64,000 nt of DNA from assembly GCF_001752395.1 (NCBI RefSeq), contig NZ_MKEK01000001.1:185466-249465 (forward strand), in the 5' to 3' direction. Source of the DNA: Rheinheimera salexigens. GTDB taxonomy: Bacteria > Pseudomonadota > Gammaproteobacteria > Enterobacterales > Alteromonadaceae. Shown one piece after another: positions 46,669 to 57,376 of this stretch (its first letter is position 1; each line of letters begins with the position of its first letter). Under the pieces are notes generated by a model. That model searched no databases. It had not been told where the DNA came from and was given only the letters and a program-made list of their open reading frames with translations. The position numbers and the translations under genes are program-made.

Positions 46669-47097
46669 TTACTTATATTTTGATAACCATTGTAAAAAGG
46701 CTTGCTTAGGAAATGCACCCGCTTGCTGTGCAAGTACTTTACCTTGTTTAAAAATCATTAGCGTCGGTATAGAGCGAATAGCAAACTGAGCGGCTAATTG
46801 TTGCTGTTGTTCGGTGTCTATCTTACCAAAGCGAAAATGCGGTTCCAACTCAAGTGCTACCTGACTAAATATCGGTGCAAAATTTTTACAAGGACCACAC
46901 CAGCTTGCCCAAAAGTCTACCACTAAAGGCAACTCAGATTTATTGGCATGGGCGGCAAAATTTGTAGCTGTTAATTCAATAGGCTGTCCGGTAAATAATT
47001 CTGTTTTACATTTTCCACAAACTGGTTGTTGGCTTAGGCGATCTTCTGGCAACCTATTTAATGACGAACAAGCGGGACAAGCAATAATCATAGACAC
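46669..47097 (-). CDS. trxC: Thioredoxin 2
   Basis: A cytoplasmic disulfide reductase, often made under oxidative stress. The 142 residues start with a zinc-binding CPAC/CGKC pair (about 8-11 and 27-30), then a thioredoxin domain whose active site is WASWCGPCKNFAP (about 62-74). It matches E. coli TrxC (139) in all features. A short AGAGGTG precedes the ATG. Confidence 0.95.
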   Translation of the reverse strand: MSMIIACPACSSLNRLPEDRLSQQPVCGKCKTELFTGQPIELTATNFAAHANKSELPLVVDFWASWCGPCKNFAPIFSQVALELEPHFRFGKIDTEQQQQLAAQFAIRSIPTLMIFKQGKVLAQQAGAFPKQAFLQWLSKYK

Positions 47098-47286
47098 CTC
47101 TTTTAAGTGTTAACCGAAACTTATATAGCGTTTTTTTCAGCCGATATAAAACATTCTTAAACACTAGTTAGCCATTTATTACGTAGGCTAGCAATAGCCC
47201 CTACATAGGTTAGTGATTACTCACTACTAGCATAACCTTTATAGTATATGTGTTACGTATTTAAATATTACGAATTTAAGATAAAA

Positions 47287-47314
47287 ATAAAGCCCCAATA
47301 TAGGGGCTTTATTA
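47287..47314 (-). terminator. DEAD-box helicase terminator
   Basis: ATAAAGCCCC (47287-47296) and GGGGCTTTAT (47303-47312) form a 10 bp stem with a 6 nt loop; T-rich on the minus strand, 16 bp after the helicase stop. Confidence 0.82.
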
Positions 47315-47329
47315 AAATATTTTTAGTAA

Positions 47330-49132
47330 TTAATCGCGTGGTTTACGCGGTGCAGCACCAGGACGTGGACCAGGATTACTTGGACGACGATCACCACTAG
47401 GTGTGCTAGGTGTACTTGCAGCACTGTTATCTACAGTAATACTTAACTTTTGTTTACGTACATAAACTTTTTTCAAATGCTGAAATACTTCCGTTGGAAT
47501 ATTCGCAGGCAATTCAACCGTACTATGTTGTTCAAACAATTTAATATTACCAATAAATTGGCTATCTATGCTGGCTTCATTGGCAATAGCACCAACGATA
47601 TCACCGGCACGAACACCATGCTCTTTACCTACTTCTATACGGTAAGTATTAAAATCACCTTTCATTTCACGACGCTGACGCGGTCCACGGTCTGGACGAT
47701 CTGAGCGCTCACCACGATCACGTTGCGGACGATCTGAACGGTCACGCGACGAGCGATCATTACGACCACGGTCTTCGCGTTCGCCACGAGCATGCGGCTC
47801 GCGAAGTTCAGGGAATTTATTGGCCACATTTAAAGGCTGTTCTTTTTGAGCTAAAAATAATAACGCTGCAGCTATATCAGTATCTGAAGCATCAATTTTC
47901 TCACTCCACTCATTAATTAAAGCTTGGAAAAAGCTTAAATCTTGATTTTCAACAGTTTGCGCTAATTGTTCACGGAACGATTGAATACGACGTTGCTCAA
48001 TAACCTGACCCGTAGGTAACGACATCTGTTCAATGGGTTGTTTAGTAGCATGTTCAATCGTGCGTAATAAGCGACGCTCACGTGGTGAAACAAATAATAC
48101 TGCTTTACCTTCACGACCTGCGCGGCCTGTACGACCAATACGGTGTACATAAGCTTCACTATCGTAAGGAATATCATAGTTAACCACTAAGCTAATACGC
48201 TCAACATCTAAACCACGCGCCGCAACATCAGTTGCAACAATGATATCGATTTGACTATTTTTTAAACGACGAATCGTTTGTTCGCGATTAGCTTGGTTCA
48301 TATCACCGTTTAAGCAAGATACGGCATAACCACGAGCACCTAGTTTTTCAGCAATTTCTTCAGTCGCGCTCTTAGTACGAACAAATATAATGCTGGCATC
48401 ATATTCTTCGCCTTCTAATAAGCGAGTTAACGCATCAAGCTTTTGATTACTATCTAACATTACATAACGTTGGCTAATACTCTCAACGGTACTGGTTTTA
48501 GATGCTATTTTAATTTCTTCAGCATTTTTTAAATGCTTTTGAGCAATGGCGCGAATTTGGTGTGGCATCGTTGCAGAGAACATCGCAACTTGGCGACCCG
48601 CTGGTGTGGCATCCATAATCGTTTGCACATCATCAATAAAGCCCATACGTAACATTTCATCGGCTTCATCTAAAACAATAGCGCGTAATTTATCTAACTT
48701 AAGCGTACCGCGATCAAGGTGATCAAGAATACGACCAGGCGTACCTACAATAACTTGCGAGCCACGCTTAAGTGATTTAAGTTGGTTAGTATAGCTTTGG
48801 CCACCGTATAACGGTAAAACATGAAAGGCTGGCATATAACGCGCATAAGCTTGGAAGGCTTCGGCAACTTGAATAGCTAACTCACGCGTAGGCGCTAATA
48901 CTAATATTTGTGGATCATTTTGCGTCGGATCTAACCGAGCTAATAATGGCAAAGCAAAAGCACCTGTTTTACCGGTACCTGTTTGCGCTTGGCCTAACAC
49001 ATCTTCCCCAGCTAATAGTTTTGGGATAGCAGCCGCTTGAATTGGCGACGGTGTTTCATAACCCAGTTCTGTCACAGCACGAATAAGTGCCTCAGGTAAC
49101 ATTAGTTGGGCAAAAGACATAGAGTCTGACAT
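47330..49132 (-). CDS. deaD: DEAD-box RNA helicase DeaD/CsdA
   Basis: An ATP-dependent RNA helicase that helps ribosome assembly and mRNA turnover in the cold. The 600-residue protein has motifs Q, AQTGTGKT, PTRELA, DEAD, SAT, and HRIGRTGR in order (1-370), a long basic RGERED/DRS-rich linker (about 450-500) and a C-terminal DbpA-type RNA-binding domain (EVGKEHGVRAGDIVGAI). The ATG at 49132 fits the family; a GTG eight codons upstream is possible. It is divergent from mioC. Confidence 0.95.
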   Translation of the reverse strand: MSDSMSFAQLMLPEALIRAVTELGYETPSPIQAAAIPKLLAGEDVLGQAQTGTGKTGAFALPLLARLDPTQNDPQILVLAPTRELAIQVAEAFQAYARYMPAFHVLPLYGGQSYTNQLKSLKRGSQVIVGTPGRILDHLDRGTLKLDKLRAIVLDEADEMLRMGFIDDVQTIMDATPAGRQVAMFSATMPHQIRAIAQKHLKNAEEIKIASKTSTVESISQRYVMLDSNQKLDALTRLLEGEEYDASIIFVRTKSATEEIAEKLGARGYAVSCLNGDMNQANREQTIRRLKNSQIDIIVATDVAARGLDVERISLVVNYDIPYDSEAYVHRIGRTGRAGREGKAVLFVSPRERRLLRTIEHATKQPIEQMSLPTGQVIEQRRIQSFREQLAQTVENQDLSFFQALINEWSEKIDASDTDIAAALLFLAQKEQPLNVANKFPELREPHARGEREDRGRNDRSSRDRSDRPQRDRGERSDRPDRGPRQRREMKGDFNTYRIEVGKEHGVRAGDIVGAIANEASIDSQFIGNIKLFEQHSTVELPANIPTEVFQHLKKVYVRKQKLSITVDNSAASTPSTPSGDRRPSNPGPRPGAAPRKPRD

Positions 49133-49295
49133 ACGTTGTTTAAACCTCAATAACACGCAGGCATTGTAATAGTGCTATATGTTGCTTTTACTTAGCCTGC
49201 AAAGCAGTAAAAACACGTAAATCAGAACAATAGTTTTTATTGTCTGATTTTATTCCAGTAGTATAGCCGAACATTTAGAAGACAAGAGAAACATC

Positions 49296-49733
49296 ATGAT
49301 AGACATCCTCGTTGGCAGCCAAATGGGCGCAGCGGAATATGTGGCAGAACAAGTTGCTGAAGCACTGGTACAAGCGGGTTACGACGTACAACTACATCTT
49401 AAACCCGAATTGGATCACTTAAACAGGTGTAAAACCTGGTTAATTATCACATCCACCTATGGCGCAGGAGATCTGCCTGATAATATTCAACCCTTTGCGG
49501 ATCAATTAGCACAAGATCAGGCCGATCTTAGCACACTTTTCTTCGCCGTGATCACTTTAGGTGACTCCAGTTACGATACTTTTTGCTTGGCTGGGCAAAA
49601 TTTGAGCAAAACACTACAAATGAAAGGCGCTAAGCAGTTAATAGCAAATTTAGAAATTGATGCTCAGCTACCAGAATTACCCGAAGAATACGCATTAGCC
49701 TGGTTACCAAACTTAATAAAAAAATTAGCATAA
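49296..49733 (+). CDS. mioC: Flavodoxin-like protein MioC
   Basis: A 145-residue FMN-binding flavodoxin of the MioC type, involved in biotin synthase activity in E. coli. The phosphate loop SQMGAAEYVAE (8-18), STYGAGDLPDNIQPF (about 52-66) and LGDSSYDTFCLAG (about 90-102) match the family. It lies just before oriC and reads towards it, the usual mioC-oriC-gidA neighbourhood. Confidence 0.9.
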   Translation: MIDILVGSQMGAAEYVAEQVAEALVQAGYDVQLHLKPELDHLNRCKTWLIITSTYGAGDLPDNIQPFADQLAQDQADLSTLFFAVITLGDSSYDTFCLAGQNLSKTLQMKGAKQLIANLEIDAQLPELPEEYALAWLPNLIKKLA

Positions 49734-49759
49734 AAAAAGCGGGTGAATAAACACCCGCT
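49731..49759 (-). terminator. Leftward intrinsic terminator between oriC and mioC
   Basis: AGCGGGTG (49738-49745) and CACCCGCT (49752-49759) form an 8 bp stem with a 6 nt loop. Only the minus strand has a U-run (T7 from 49737 down), so it would stop transcription coming from oriC, not the mioC transcript. No leftward gene is known there. Confidence 0.7.
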
Positions 49760-49948
49760 AAGCACAATCGCAATCAGGAAGAAAAACGATAATTTCCCAC
49801 TTATTTCACGCTTTACTACTTCAGATTGATCTCAGCAATAACACCAATCAAGCATTATTTTAGCCTCGTTCCCGTCATTAAATCTTAATATATTTTTGAT
49901 AAAAGCCTGATAAATGCATCTGATCAAAGCAATGATCCGCCAATAAAG

Positions 49949-49957
49949 TTATCCACA
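49949..49957 (+). promoter_or_regulatory. DnaA box in oriC
   Basis: Perfect TTATCCACA. Confidence 0.88.
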
Positions 49958-50054
49958 AAGCAGAAATTATAAGCAATGCACAGTGTATAATTCTGGGTGT
50001 AAGAGGTTATTAAGCTGTACTTATCCTCTTTATAAAAAATAAATTAATCTAGCC

Positions 50055-50063
50055 TGTGGATAA
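50055..50063 (-). promoter_or_regulatory. DnaA box in oriC
   Basis: TGTGGATAA, a perfect TTATCCACA on the minus strand. Confidence 0.88.
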
Positions 50064-50204
50064 CTAGCCTTTTTATGCACTGCATCTGAACACGTAGATC
50101 CCCTCTTGATCACAGGATCTGATCTTATGTAAGCTATTGATCCTTTACTATAAGAAACGCTTATGCACTGAAAACAGCTTGCTTAATAGTAGTAATAGTA
50201 AAAA

Positions 50205-50247
50205 GATCTCTTAAAAGATCTTATATTATTTAAAGATCTCCTTTTCA
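50205..50247. promoter_or_regulatory. AT-rich 13-mer DNA unwinding element
   Basis: Three 13-mers, GATCTCTTAAAAG, GATCTTATATTAT and GATCTCCTTTTCA, the first two overlapping by one base, lie 84 bp before the mnmG ATG. Confidence 0.75.
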
Positions 50248-50330
50248 GATCATTATTCCCCTTAGCCAAGGATCACGGTACAATAGCCGGCTCAATATCC
50301 AGTCTTTACTAATTTAATCCTGAGGCGAAT

Positions 50331-52220
50331 ATGCTCTACCAAGAAATTTTTGATGTCATTGTTGTTGGAGGTGGCCATGCCGGCACTGAAGCAGCTTTAG
50401 CCTCTGCTCGCATGGGATTAAATACTTTATTATTGACCCATAATCTGGAAACTTTAGGCCAAATGTCATGTAATCCGGCTATCGGAGGTATTGGCAAAGG
50501 ACATTTAGTTAAAGAAATTGATGCCCTTGGTGGCGCTATGGCTATTGCTGCTGACAAAGGCGGTATTCAATTTAGAACATTAAATGCCTCAAAAGGCCCT
50601 GCGGTCAGAGCAACAAGAGCGCAAGCTGATAGACAATTATACCGTCAAGCCATTAGACAAATGCTTGAAAATCAACCTAATTTACGAATTTTTCAACAAG
50701 CCTGTGATGATCTTGTGGTAGAAAACGAGCAAGTTACTGGCGTGGTAACCCAGATGGGCTTAACATTTAAAGCCAAATCTGTTGTGTTAACCGTAGGGAC
50801 GTTTCTAGGTGGCCAAATTCATATTGGATTACAAAGCCACGCCGGCGGTAGAGCCGGAGATCCACCCTCAGTTGCTTTAGCAAAACGATTAAGAGCCTTG
50901 CCGTTTAGAGTTGATCGTTTAAAAACCGGTACTCCGCCTAGAATCGATGCCAGAACCATTGATTTTAGTAAAATGCAGCAACAACCAGGTGATAACCCAA
51001 CACCGGTGTTTTCATTTTTAGGTAGCCAAAAGGATCACCCAACTCAAATCCCGTGTTACATCACTTACACCAATGAAAAAACCCATCAAGCGATCCGAGA
51101 TAATTTACATCGATCGCCAATGTACTCTGGTGTGATCGAAGGTATAGGTCCACGTTATTGTCCGTCTATTGAAGATAAAATCACTCGCTTTGCTGACAAA
51201 GATAAACATCAGATCTTTATTGAACCAGAAGGCTTAAACACCCATGAGGTCTATCCAAATGGAATCTCAACCAGTTTACCTTTTGATGTTCAACTCGAGA
51301 TTGTGCGTTCAATAGCCGGTATGGAAAATGCGCATATAACCCGACCAGGTTACGCTATTGAATATGATTACTTTGATCCAAGAGATTTGAAAAGCAGTTT
51401 AGAAACCAAGTTTATTAAAGGCTTATTTTTTGCAGGTCAAATTAACGGCACCACAGGTTATGAAGAAGCAGGTGCTCAAGGTTTACTAGCAGGTTTAAAT
51501 GCCGCTTTATATGCAAAAGAGCAAGAGAGTTGGTCACCACGTCGTGATAACGCTTATTTAGGTGTATTAGTAGACGATCTAACTACTTTAGGCACCAAAG
51601 AACCCTATCGAATGTTTACTAGCCGAGCAGAATATCGCTTAATGCTACGTGAAGATAACGCTGACTCGCGCTTAACCGAAAAAGGCCGAGAACTAGGCTT
51701 AGTTGATGATGTGCGCTGGGCAGCCTTTAATGAAAAAATGGAACAAATTGCACTAGAACGTCAACGGCTAAAACAAAGCTGGGTACATCCTAAACATAGC
51801 GCTTTAACCGCGATTAATGCTTTAGTAAAAACACCCTTAAGCAAAGAAGCTAGTTTAGAAGAATTAGTACGCCGACCTGAGATCAATTATGCCAGCTTAA
51901 TGCAAATAGCCGATATTGGTCCTGGCTTAGTCGATCCGATAGCAGCCGAACAAGTTGAAATTCAAATAAAATACGAAGGCTATATTCAACGCCAGCAAGA
52001 TGAAATTAATAAACAACTTCGTAACGAAAACTCGTTATTGCCAAGCAAATTTGATTATCAAGCAGTTAAAGGTTTATCAAACGAAGTTATTGCTAAATTA
52101 AATCAAACTCAGCCAGAAACAGTAGGCCAAGCGTCACGTATTTCTGGTATTACGCCAGCCGCTATTTCTTTATTGCTGGTGTACTTAAAAAAACAGGGCC
52201 TATTACGTAAATCTGCGTAA
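50331..52220 (+). CDS. mnmG: tRNA uridine-5-carboxymethylaminomethyl modification enzyme MnmG
   Basis: MnmG (GidA) is the FAD enzyme that, with MnmE, adds cmnm5 to the U34 of certain tRNAs. The 629 residues (E. coli 629) open with the FAD site [20 protein letters not shown] (9-28), include [18 protein letters not shown] and [21 protein letters not shown], and end in the helical MnmE-binding domain. It lies immediately right of oriC. Confidence 0.98.
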   Translation: MLYQEIFDVIVVGGGHAGTEAALASARMGLNTLLLTHNLETLGQMSCNPAIGGIGKGHLVKEIDALGGAMAIAADKGGIQFRTLNASKGPAVRATRAQADRQLYRQAIRQMLENQPNLRIFQQACDDLVVENEQVTGVVTQMGLTFKAKSVVLTVGTFLGGQIHIGLQSHAGGRAGDPPSVALAKRLRALPFRVDRLKTGTPPRIDARTIDFSKMQQQPGDNPTPVFSFLGSQKDHPTQIPCYITYTNEKTHQAIRDNLHRSPMYSGVIEGIGPRYCPSIEDKITRFADKDKHQIFIEPEGLNTHEVYPNGISTSLPFDVQLEIVRSIAGMENAHITRPGYAIEYDYFDPRDLKSSLETKFIKGLFFAGQINGTTGYEEAGAQGLLAGLNAALYAKEQESWSPRRDNAYLGVLVDDLTTLGTKEPYRMFTSRAEYRLMLREDNADSRLTEKGRELGLVDDVRWAAFNEKMEQIALERQRLKQSWVHPKHSALTAINALVKTPLSKEASLEELVRRPEINYASLMQIADIGPGLVDPIAAEQVEIQIKYEGYIQRQQDEINKQLRNENSLLPSKFDYQAVKGLSNEVIAKLNQTQPETVGQASRISGITPAAISLLLVYLKKQGLLRKSA

Positions 52221-52265
52221 GTTAGCTTAAATTATTGTAATTATACGTAAATTAATAGGTTTGAT

Positions 52266-52883
52266 ATGATTTCTCAGTTACGTAAGCTGGTATCTGAAAC
52301 AACATTAACGCTAACCGATCATCAATTAGCTCAATGTATTGCCTATATAGAATTATTGCACAAATGGAATAGTGCCTATAACTTAACTTCAGTGCGTGAT
52401 CCGCAAGAAATGTTGATCAAGCATGTAATGGATAGCTTAGTTATAGCTCCGCATTTAATCGGTGATAATTTTATAGATGTTGGCACAGGCCCAGGTTTAC
52501 CTGGCGTGTTACTAGCCATTTATTACCCGGAAAAAACCTTTACCTTATTAGATAGTTTAGGTAAGCGGATCCGGTTTTTAAACCAAGTAAAATTACAGCT
52601 AGGACTAACCAATATTCAGCCATTGCAAAGTAGGGTTGAATTGCATCAACCTGAACAAGGTTATGATGGTGTGATTAGCCGCGCTTTTGCTTCAATTAAT
52701 GATATGCTTAGCTGGTGCAAGCACTTACCTAATTCAGGCGGTGCTTTTTTCGCCATGAAAGGTGCGGCAGTACAAGAAGAAATTGCAGCTTTACCTGATT
52801 TTGTTAAGGTAGTTGCTATTAAACCGTTGCAAGTGCCGCAGTTGCACGCAGAAAGACATTTAGTGATACTAACTCACTGCTAA
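52266..52883 (+). CDS. rsmG: 16S rRNA (guanine-527-N7)-methyltransferase
   Basis: RsmG (GidB) methylates G527 of 16S rRNA; loss gives low-level streptomycin resistance. The 205-residue protein has the SAM-binding [14 protein letters not shown] (about 76-89), [12 protein letters not shown] and [12 protein letters not shown]. It lies 45 bp after mnmG, the typical pair, and 29 bp before parA. Confidence 0.96.
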   Translation: MISQLRKLVSETTLTLTDHQLAQCIAYIELLHKWNSAYNLTSVRDPQEMLIKHVMDSLVIAPHLIGDNFIDVGTGPGLPGVLLAIYYPEKTFTLLDSLGKRIRFLNQVKLQLGLTNIQPLQSRVELHQPEQGYDGVISRAFASINDMLSWCKHLPNSGGAFFAMKGAAVQEEIAALPDFVKVVAIKPLQVPQLHAERHLVILTHC

Positions 52884-52912
52884 TTTTCTAATTTTAAACT
52901 AGAGGACAACTT

Positions 52913-53707
52913 GTGGCCAAAGTGATCGCAATAGCTAACCAGAAAGGTGGTGTTGGTAAAACAACAACAGCAGTCAATCTGGCTGCATCGCTAGCGGCAA
53001 CAAAACGCAAAGTATTATTAATTGATCTTGATCCACAAGGTAATGCCACTATGGGCAGTGGCGTGGATAAATATCAGGTTGAATCAACCGCCTATGAATT
53101 ACTGGTGGATGAAAAGCCACTATCTGAAGTTGTGGTAAAAGAAACCACAGGTGGCTATCATTTAATTGCCGCCAACTCAGATGTTACCGCGGCAGAAGTA
53201 CGATTAATGGATGTTTTTGCTCGCGAACTTCGCTTACGCACGGCATTAAAAGATTATCGTAACAGCTACGACTTTATTTTTATCGACTGCCCACCTTCGT
53301 TAAATATGCTTACTGTAAATGCCATGGCTGCTGCCGATACTGTGTTAGTACCTATGCAATGTGAGTATTTCGCATTAGAAGGCTTAACAGCATTAGTGGA
53401 TACCATTAATAAATTAGCCGCAGTAGTTAATCCGGAGCTTAAAATAGAAGGTATTTTAAGAACCATGTACGATCCGCGTAATCGTTTAGCCAATGATGTT
53501 TCAGAACAATTAAAACAGCATTTTGGTGATAAAGTATATCGTGCTGTTATTCCACGTAATGTGCGTTTAGCAGAAGCCCCCAGTTTTGGTTCACCTGTAA
53601 TGTATTATGATAAAAACTCAACAGGTGCAAAAGCTTATCTGGCACTGGCAGGCGAAATTTTACGCCGGGCAGATAAAAAAACAGTTAACCCGGTTACCTC
53701 AAACTAA
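52913..53707 (+). CDS. parA: Chromosome partitioning ATPase ParA
   Basis: ParA/Soj ATPase moves ParB-parS complexes of newly replicated origins. The 264-residue protein has the deviant Walker A KGGVGKTTTAVNLAA (11-25), LIDLDPQGNAT and a Walker B-like FIFIDCPPSLNML. The start is GTG with AGAGGA upstream. It is paired with parB, and parS-like sites occur at 30272 and 30911. Confidence 0.95.
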   Translation: MAKVIAIANQKGGVGKTTTAVNLAASLAATKRKVLLIDLDPQGNATMGSGVDKYQVESTAYELLVDEKPLSEVVVKETTGGYHLIAANSDVTAAEVRLMDVFARELRLRTALKDYRNSYDFIFIDCPPSLNMLTVNAMAAADTVLVPMQCEYFALEGLTALVDTINKLAAVVNPELKIEGILRTMYDPRNRLANDVSEQLKQHFGDKVYRAVIPRNVRLAEAPSFGSPVMYYDKNSTGAKAYLALAGEILRRADKKTVNPVTSN

Positions 53708-53735
53708 GGTAACTAATTAAGGGAATATATTCAGT

Positions 53736-54611
53736 ATGTCGGTAAAAAAACGCGGTTTAGGACGTGGTTTAGATGCGTTACTTACGTCAAATAAAACCTC
53801 AGCTGAACACAATCAGCAAGCCAATACTTCGCAACTGCATATTTTGCCGGTCGAGTTTTTATCGCGCGGTAAATATCAGCCACGTAAAGACATGTCGCAA
53901 GAAGCATTAGAAGATTTAGCCAGCTCAATTCGCGCTCAAGGCGTGATCCAACCTATTATTGTTCGGCCAATTGCTAAAGATAGCTATGAAATTATTGCCG
54001 GTGAACGCCGTTGGCGAGCTGCGCAATTAGCCCAACTGGCAGAAGTACCCTGTATTATTAAAAATGTTCCGGACGAAGCGGCCGTTGCCATAGCATTAAT
54101 TGAAAATATTCAGCGTGAAGATCTTAATGCCATGGAAGAAGCCGTGGCATTAGAGCGTTTATTAACTGAATTTAGCTTAACCCATCAACAAGTGGCCGAT
54201 GCGGTTGGTAAATCTCGGGTCTCGGTTAGTAACTTATTGCGCTTAAACCAACTTAACGATGATGTAAAACTGTTATTAGAGCATGGCGATATTGAAATGG
54301 GCCATGCTAGAGCTTTACTGGCCTTAATTGACGATCAACAAAGTGATGCAGCTCGTTTAGTGGCGGCCAAGCAACTTACGGTACGAGAAACAGAAAACCT
54401 AGTACGCCGTATCCTAGAGCCTAAAGCGGCCCCAGCGGATAAACAGCGCGATGCTGATGTGGTTGCATTAGAGCAACGCTTAAGTGAACGCTTCGCTGCT
54501 CCGGTGCAAGTTTTGTATAATAAAAAAGGCAAAGGTAATCTGGTTATCAGCTATAGCAGCTTAGATGAGCTAGATGGCATAATAAATAAGTTAGAAATAG
54601 AGCAAGATTAA
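53736..54611 (+). CDS. parB: Chromosome partitioning protein ParB
   Basis: ParB binds parS and spreads as a CTP-dependent clamp. The 291 residues start with GRGLDALLTS (ParA-contact region, about 8-17), then the CTPase core with GKYQPRKDMSQEALEDLA (about 45-62) and GERRWRAAQLA (about 88-98), the helix-turn-helix VADAVGKSRVSVSNLLRL and the dimer domain at the C-terminus. It follows parA after 28 bp. Confidence 0.95.
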   Translation: MSVKKRGLGRGLDALLTSNKTSAEHNQQANTSQLHILPVEFLSRGKYQPRKDMSQEALEDLASSIRAQGVIQPIIVRPIAKDSYEIIAGERRWRAAQLAQLAEVPCIIKNVPDEAAVAIALIENIQREDLNAMEEAVALERLLTEFSLTHQQVADAVGKSRVSVSNLLRLNQLNDDVKLLLEHGDIEMGHARALLALIDDQQSDAARLVAAKQLTVRETENLVRRILEPKAAPADKQRDADVVALEQRLSERFAAPVQVLYNKKGKGNLVISYSSLDELDGIINKLEIEQD

Positions 54612-54664
54612 GCGCTATTTTTAGTTATAAAATAACATAACAGTAAAGGCCTAGCCGCTTTTAG

Positions 54665-54692
54665 TTGCAAATTAAGGCCAGATAAGTATACT
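54665..54692 (+). promoter_or_regulatory. Candidate atp operon promoter
   Basis: TTGCAA (54665-54670), 16 bp, TATACT (54687-54692), 51 bp upstream of the atpI start, in the 132 bp parB-atpI gap. Confidence 0.55.
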
Positions 54693-54743
54693 TGCGCCAG
54701 TTTTTTATACCCCCTACACGGGTAATTTCAGGGGGGCAAGATA

Positions 54744-55124
54744 ATGTCTGATATCAGTGCTAAAGCTGCACGTAAGTCAGCTTATATGTTGGTTTTAGGC
54801 CAATTAGCTGTAGCCGGGGTTATTGCGTTGGCTTTTTTTATAGCCAGTGATGCATTTACGGCTAAGTCAGCATTTAAAGGCGGTTTAGTCGCTGTTATAC
54901 CAAATTTAGTGTTTGCGTTTTTTGCTTTTCGCTTTAGTGCAGCAGATAACCCAAACTTAGTCGTGATGGCATTTATGCGCGGCCAGTCACTAAAATTAAT
55001 TTTATCCGCTGTGCTGTTAGCCTTGGTTTTTTCACAGCAACAACTGGTTTATGGCGCATTTTTAACCGGTTTTATGCTGACGCTAATAGCACAATGGACA
55101 GCACCAGTTTTTTTTAAACATTAA
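54744..55124 (+). CDS. atpI: ATP synthase subunit I
   Basis: A 126-residue membrane protein with four hydrophobic segments that aids assembly of the c-ring. It starts MSDISAKAARKSAYMLVLGQ and has the family PNLVFAFFAFR (about 50-60). A strong G-rich ribosome-binding site lies eight bases before ATG. It is the first gene of the nine-gene atp operon. Confidence 0.92.
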   Translation: MSDISAKAARKSAYMLVLGQLAVAGVIALAFFIASDAFTAKSAFKGGLVAVIPNLVFAFFAFRFSAADNPNLVVMAFMRGQSLKLILSAVLLALVFSQQQLVYGAFLTGFMLTLIAQWTAPVFFKH

Positions 55125-55135
55125 CAATGGGATGA

Positions 55136-55999
<864 letters not shown>

Positions 56000-56033
56000 T
56001 TTTTATAAACTTTAACTTTAACTTTAACTATAG

Positions 56034-56297
<264 letters not shown>

Positions 56298-56345
56298 TTG
56301 AAGCTTGTGTTAATCCGAACAACTGTCAACTAAGGAGGAGCGGTC

Positions 56346-56816
56346 GTGAACTTAAACGCCACTCTGTTAGGCGAATTAATCGCATTCGCGGTGTTCGTAC
56401 TGTTTTGTATGAAGTTTGTATGGCCACCTTTGATGAATGCCATCGAAGCGCGCCAAAGTAAAATTGCTGATGGTTTAGCGGCCTCTGATCGTGCTGAAAA
56501 AGATTTGGCGTTAGCGCAAGATAAAGCTAAAGATCAGTTAAAAGACGCTAAAGCTCAGGCTGCAGAAATTATTGACCAAGCGAAAAAACGCGAAGCGAAA
56601 ATGATTGATGAAGCCGTGCATAAAGCAAATGCAGAACGTGAAGTTATTTTGGCGCAAGCCACAGCAGAAATTGCCGCTGAGCGTAATCGTTTACGTGAAG
56701 ATATGCGTAAACAAGTTGCTGCTTTAGCAGTCGCTGGCGCAGAAAGAATTCTGCAACGTTCTATAGATGAAGCTGCTCACAGCGACATTCTGGATAAATT
56801 GGTTCAAGAACTGTAA
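56346..56816 (+). CDS. atpF: F0F1 ATP synthase subunit b
   Basis: The 156-residue stator subunit starts with GTG (56346) behind GAGGAG; the resulting start [14 protein letters not shown] matches E. coli AtpF (156). One membrane helix (about 8-28) is followed by a long charged coiled coil to the C-terminus. Confidence 0.96.
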   Translation: MNLNATLLGELIAFAVFVLFCMKFVWPPLMNAIEARQSKIADGLAASDRAEKDLALAQDKAKDQLKDAKAQAAEIIDQAKKREAKMIDEAVHKANAEREVILAQATAEIAAERNRLREDMRKQVAALAVAGAERILQRSIDEAAHSDILDKLVQEL

Positions 56817-56828
56817 TGAGGAAGAGCT

Positions 56829-57362
56829 ATGTCTGATTTGACTAATATTGCTCGTCCTTACGCCAAAGCTGCGTTCGATTTTGCTGTAGAGCAAAATGCG
56901 TTACCAGCTTGGCTACAGATGTTGACATTTGCTGCAGAAACAGCAAAAAACGACCAAGTTAGCGCGTATTTAAACGCTAACGCTACTGCTGAAAAGCAGG
57001 CTGGTATGTTTATTCATGTTTGTGGTGAGCAACTTAATGAGCACGGTCATAACTTCATTAAAGTGATGGCAGAAAATCATCGCTTGTTGGCGTTGCCTGA
57101 AGTACTAACTACTTTTGCCAAGTTAAAAGCAGAGCACGAAAAAGAAATCGACGTCACTGTCGTTTCTGCTACTGAACTTGATACTGCGGAAAAAGACAAG
57201 TTAGTTGCAGCATTAACGCAACGTTTGGCACGCAAAGTTAAATTGAACTGTAGCGTTGATCCTAGCTTAGTTAGCGGTTTGCTAATTAAAGCAGGTGACA
57301 TGGTTATTGATGGCTCGATCCGCGGCAAGCTGGATCGTTTAGCAACTGCGCTGCAGTCGTAA
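56829..57362 (+). CDS. atpH: F0F1 ATP synthase subunit delta
   Basis: The 177-residue peripheral-stalk subunit that links F1 to subunit b. It begins [16 protein letters not shown], the usual start, and has the C-terminal [20 protein letters not shown]. Same length as E. coli AtpH (177). Confidence 0.95.
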   Translation: MSDLTNIARPYAKAAFDFAVEQNALPAWLQMLTFAAETAKNDQVSAYLNANATAEKQAGMFIHVCGEQLNEHGHNFIKVMAENHRLLALPEVLTTFAKLKAEHEKEIDVTVVSATELDTAEKDKLVAALTQRLARKVKLNCSVDPSLVSGLLIKAGDMVIDGSIRGKLDRLATALQS

Positions 57363-57376
57363 TTGGGGAACAGAGA

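Larger units (their letters stand above)
49820..50280. other. oriC: Chromosomal replication origin oriC
   Basis: The 597 bp gap between mioC and mnmG holds two perfect DnaA boxes, TTATCCACA at 49949-49957 and its complement at 50055-50063, weaker boxes (TTATGCACT at 50073-50081 and 50161-50169; AGTGTATAA at 49982-49990) and 13 GATC sites in 447 bp, against about two expected. Three 13-mers beginning GATCT (50205-50217, 50217-50229, 50235-50247) make an AT-rich unwinding element next to mnmG, like the L, M and R 13-mers of E. coli. Gene context agrees. Confidence 0.92.
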
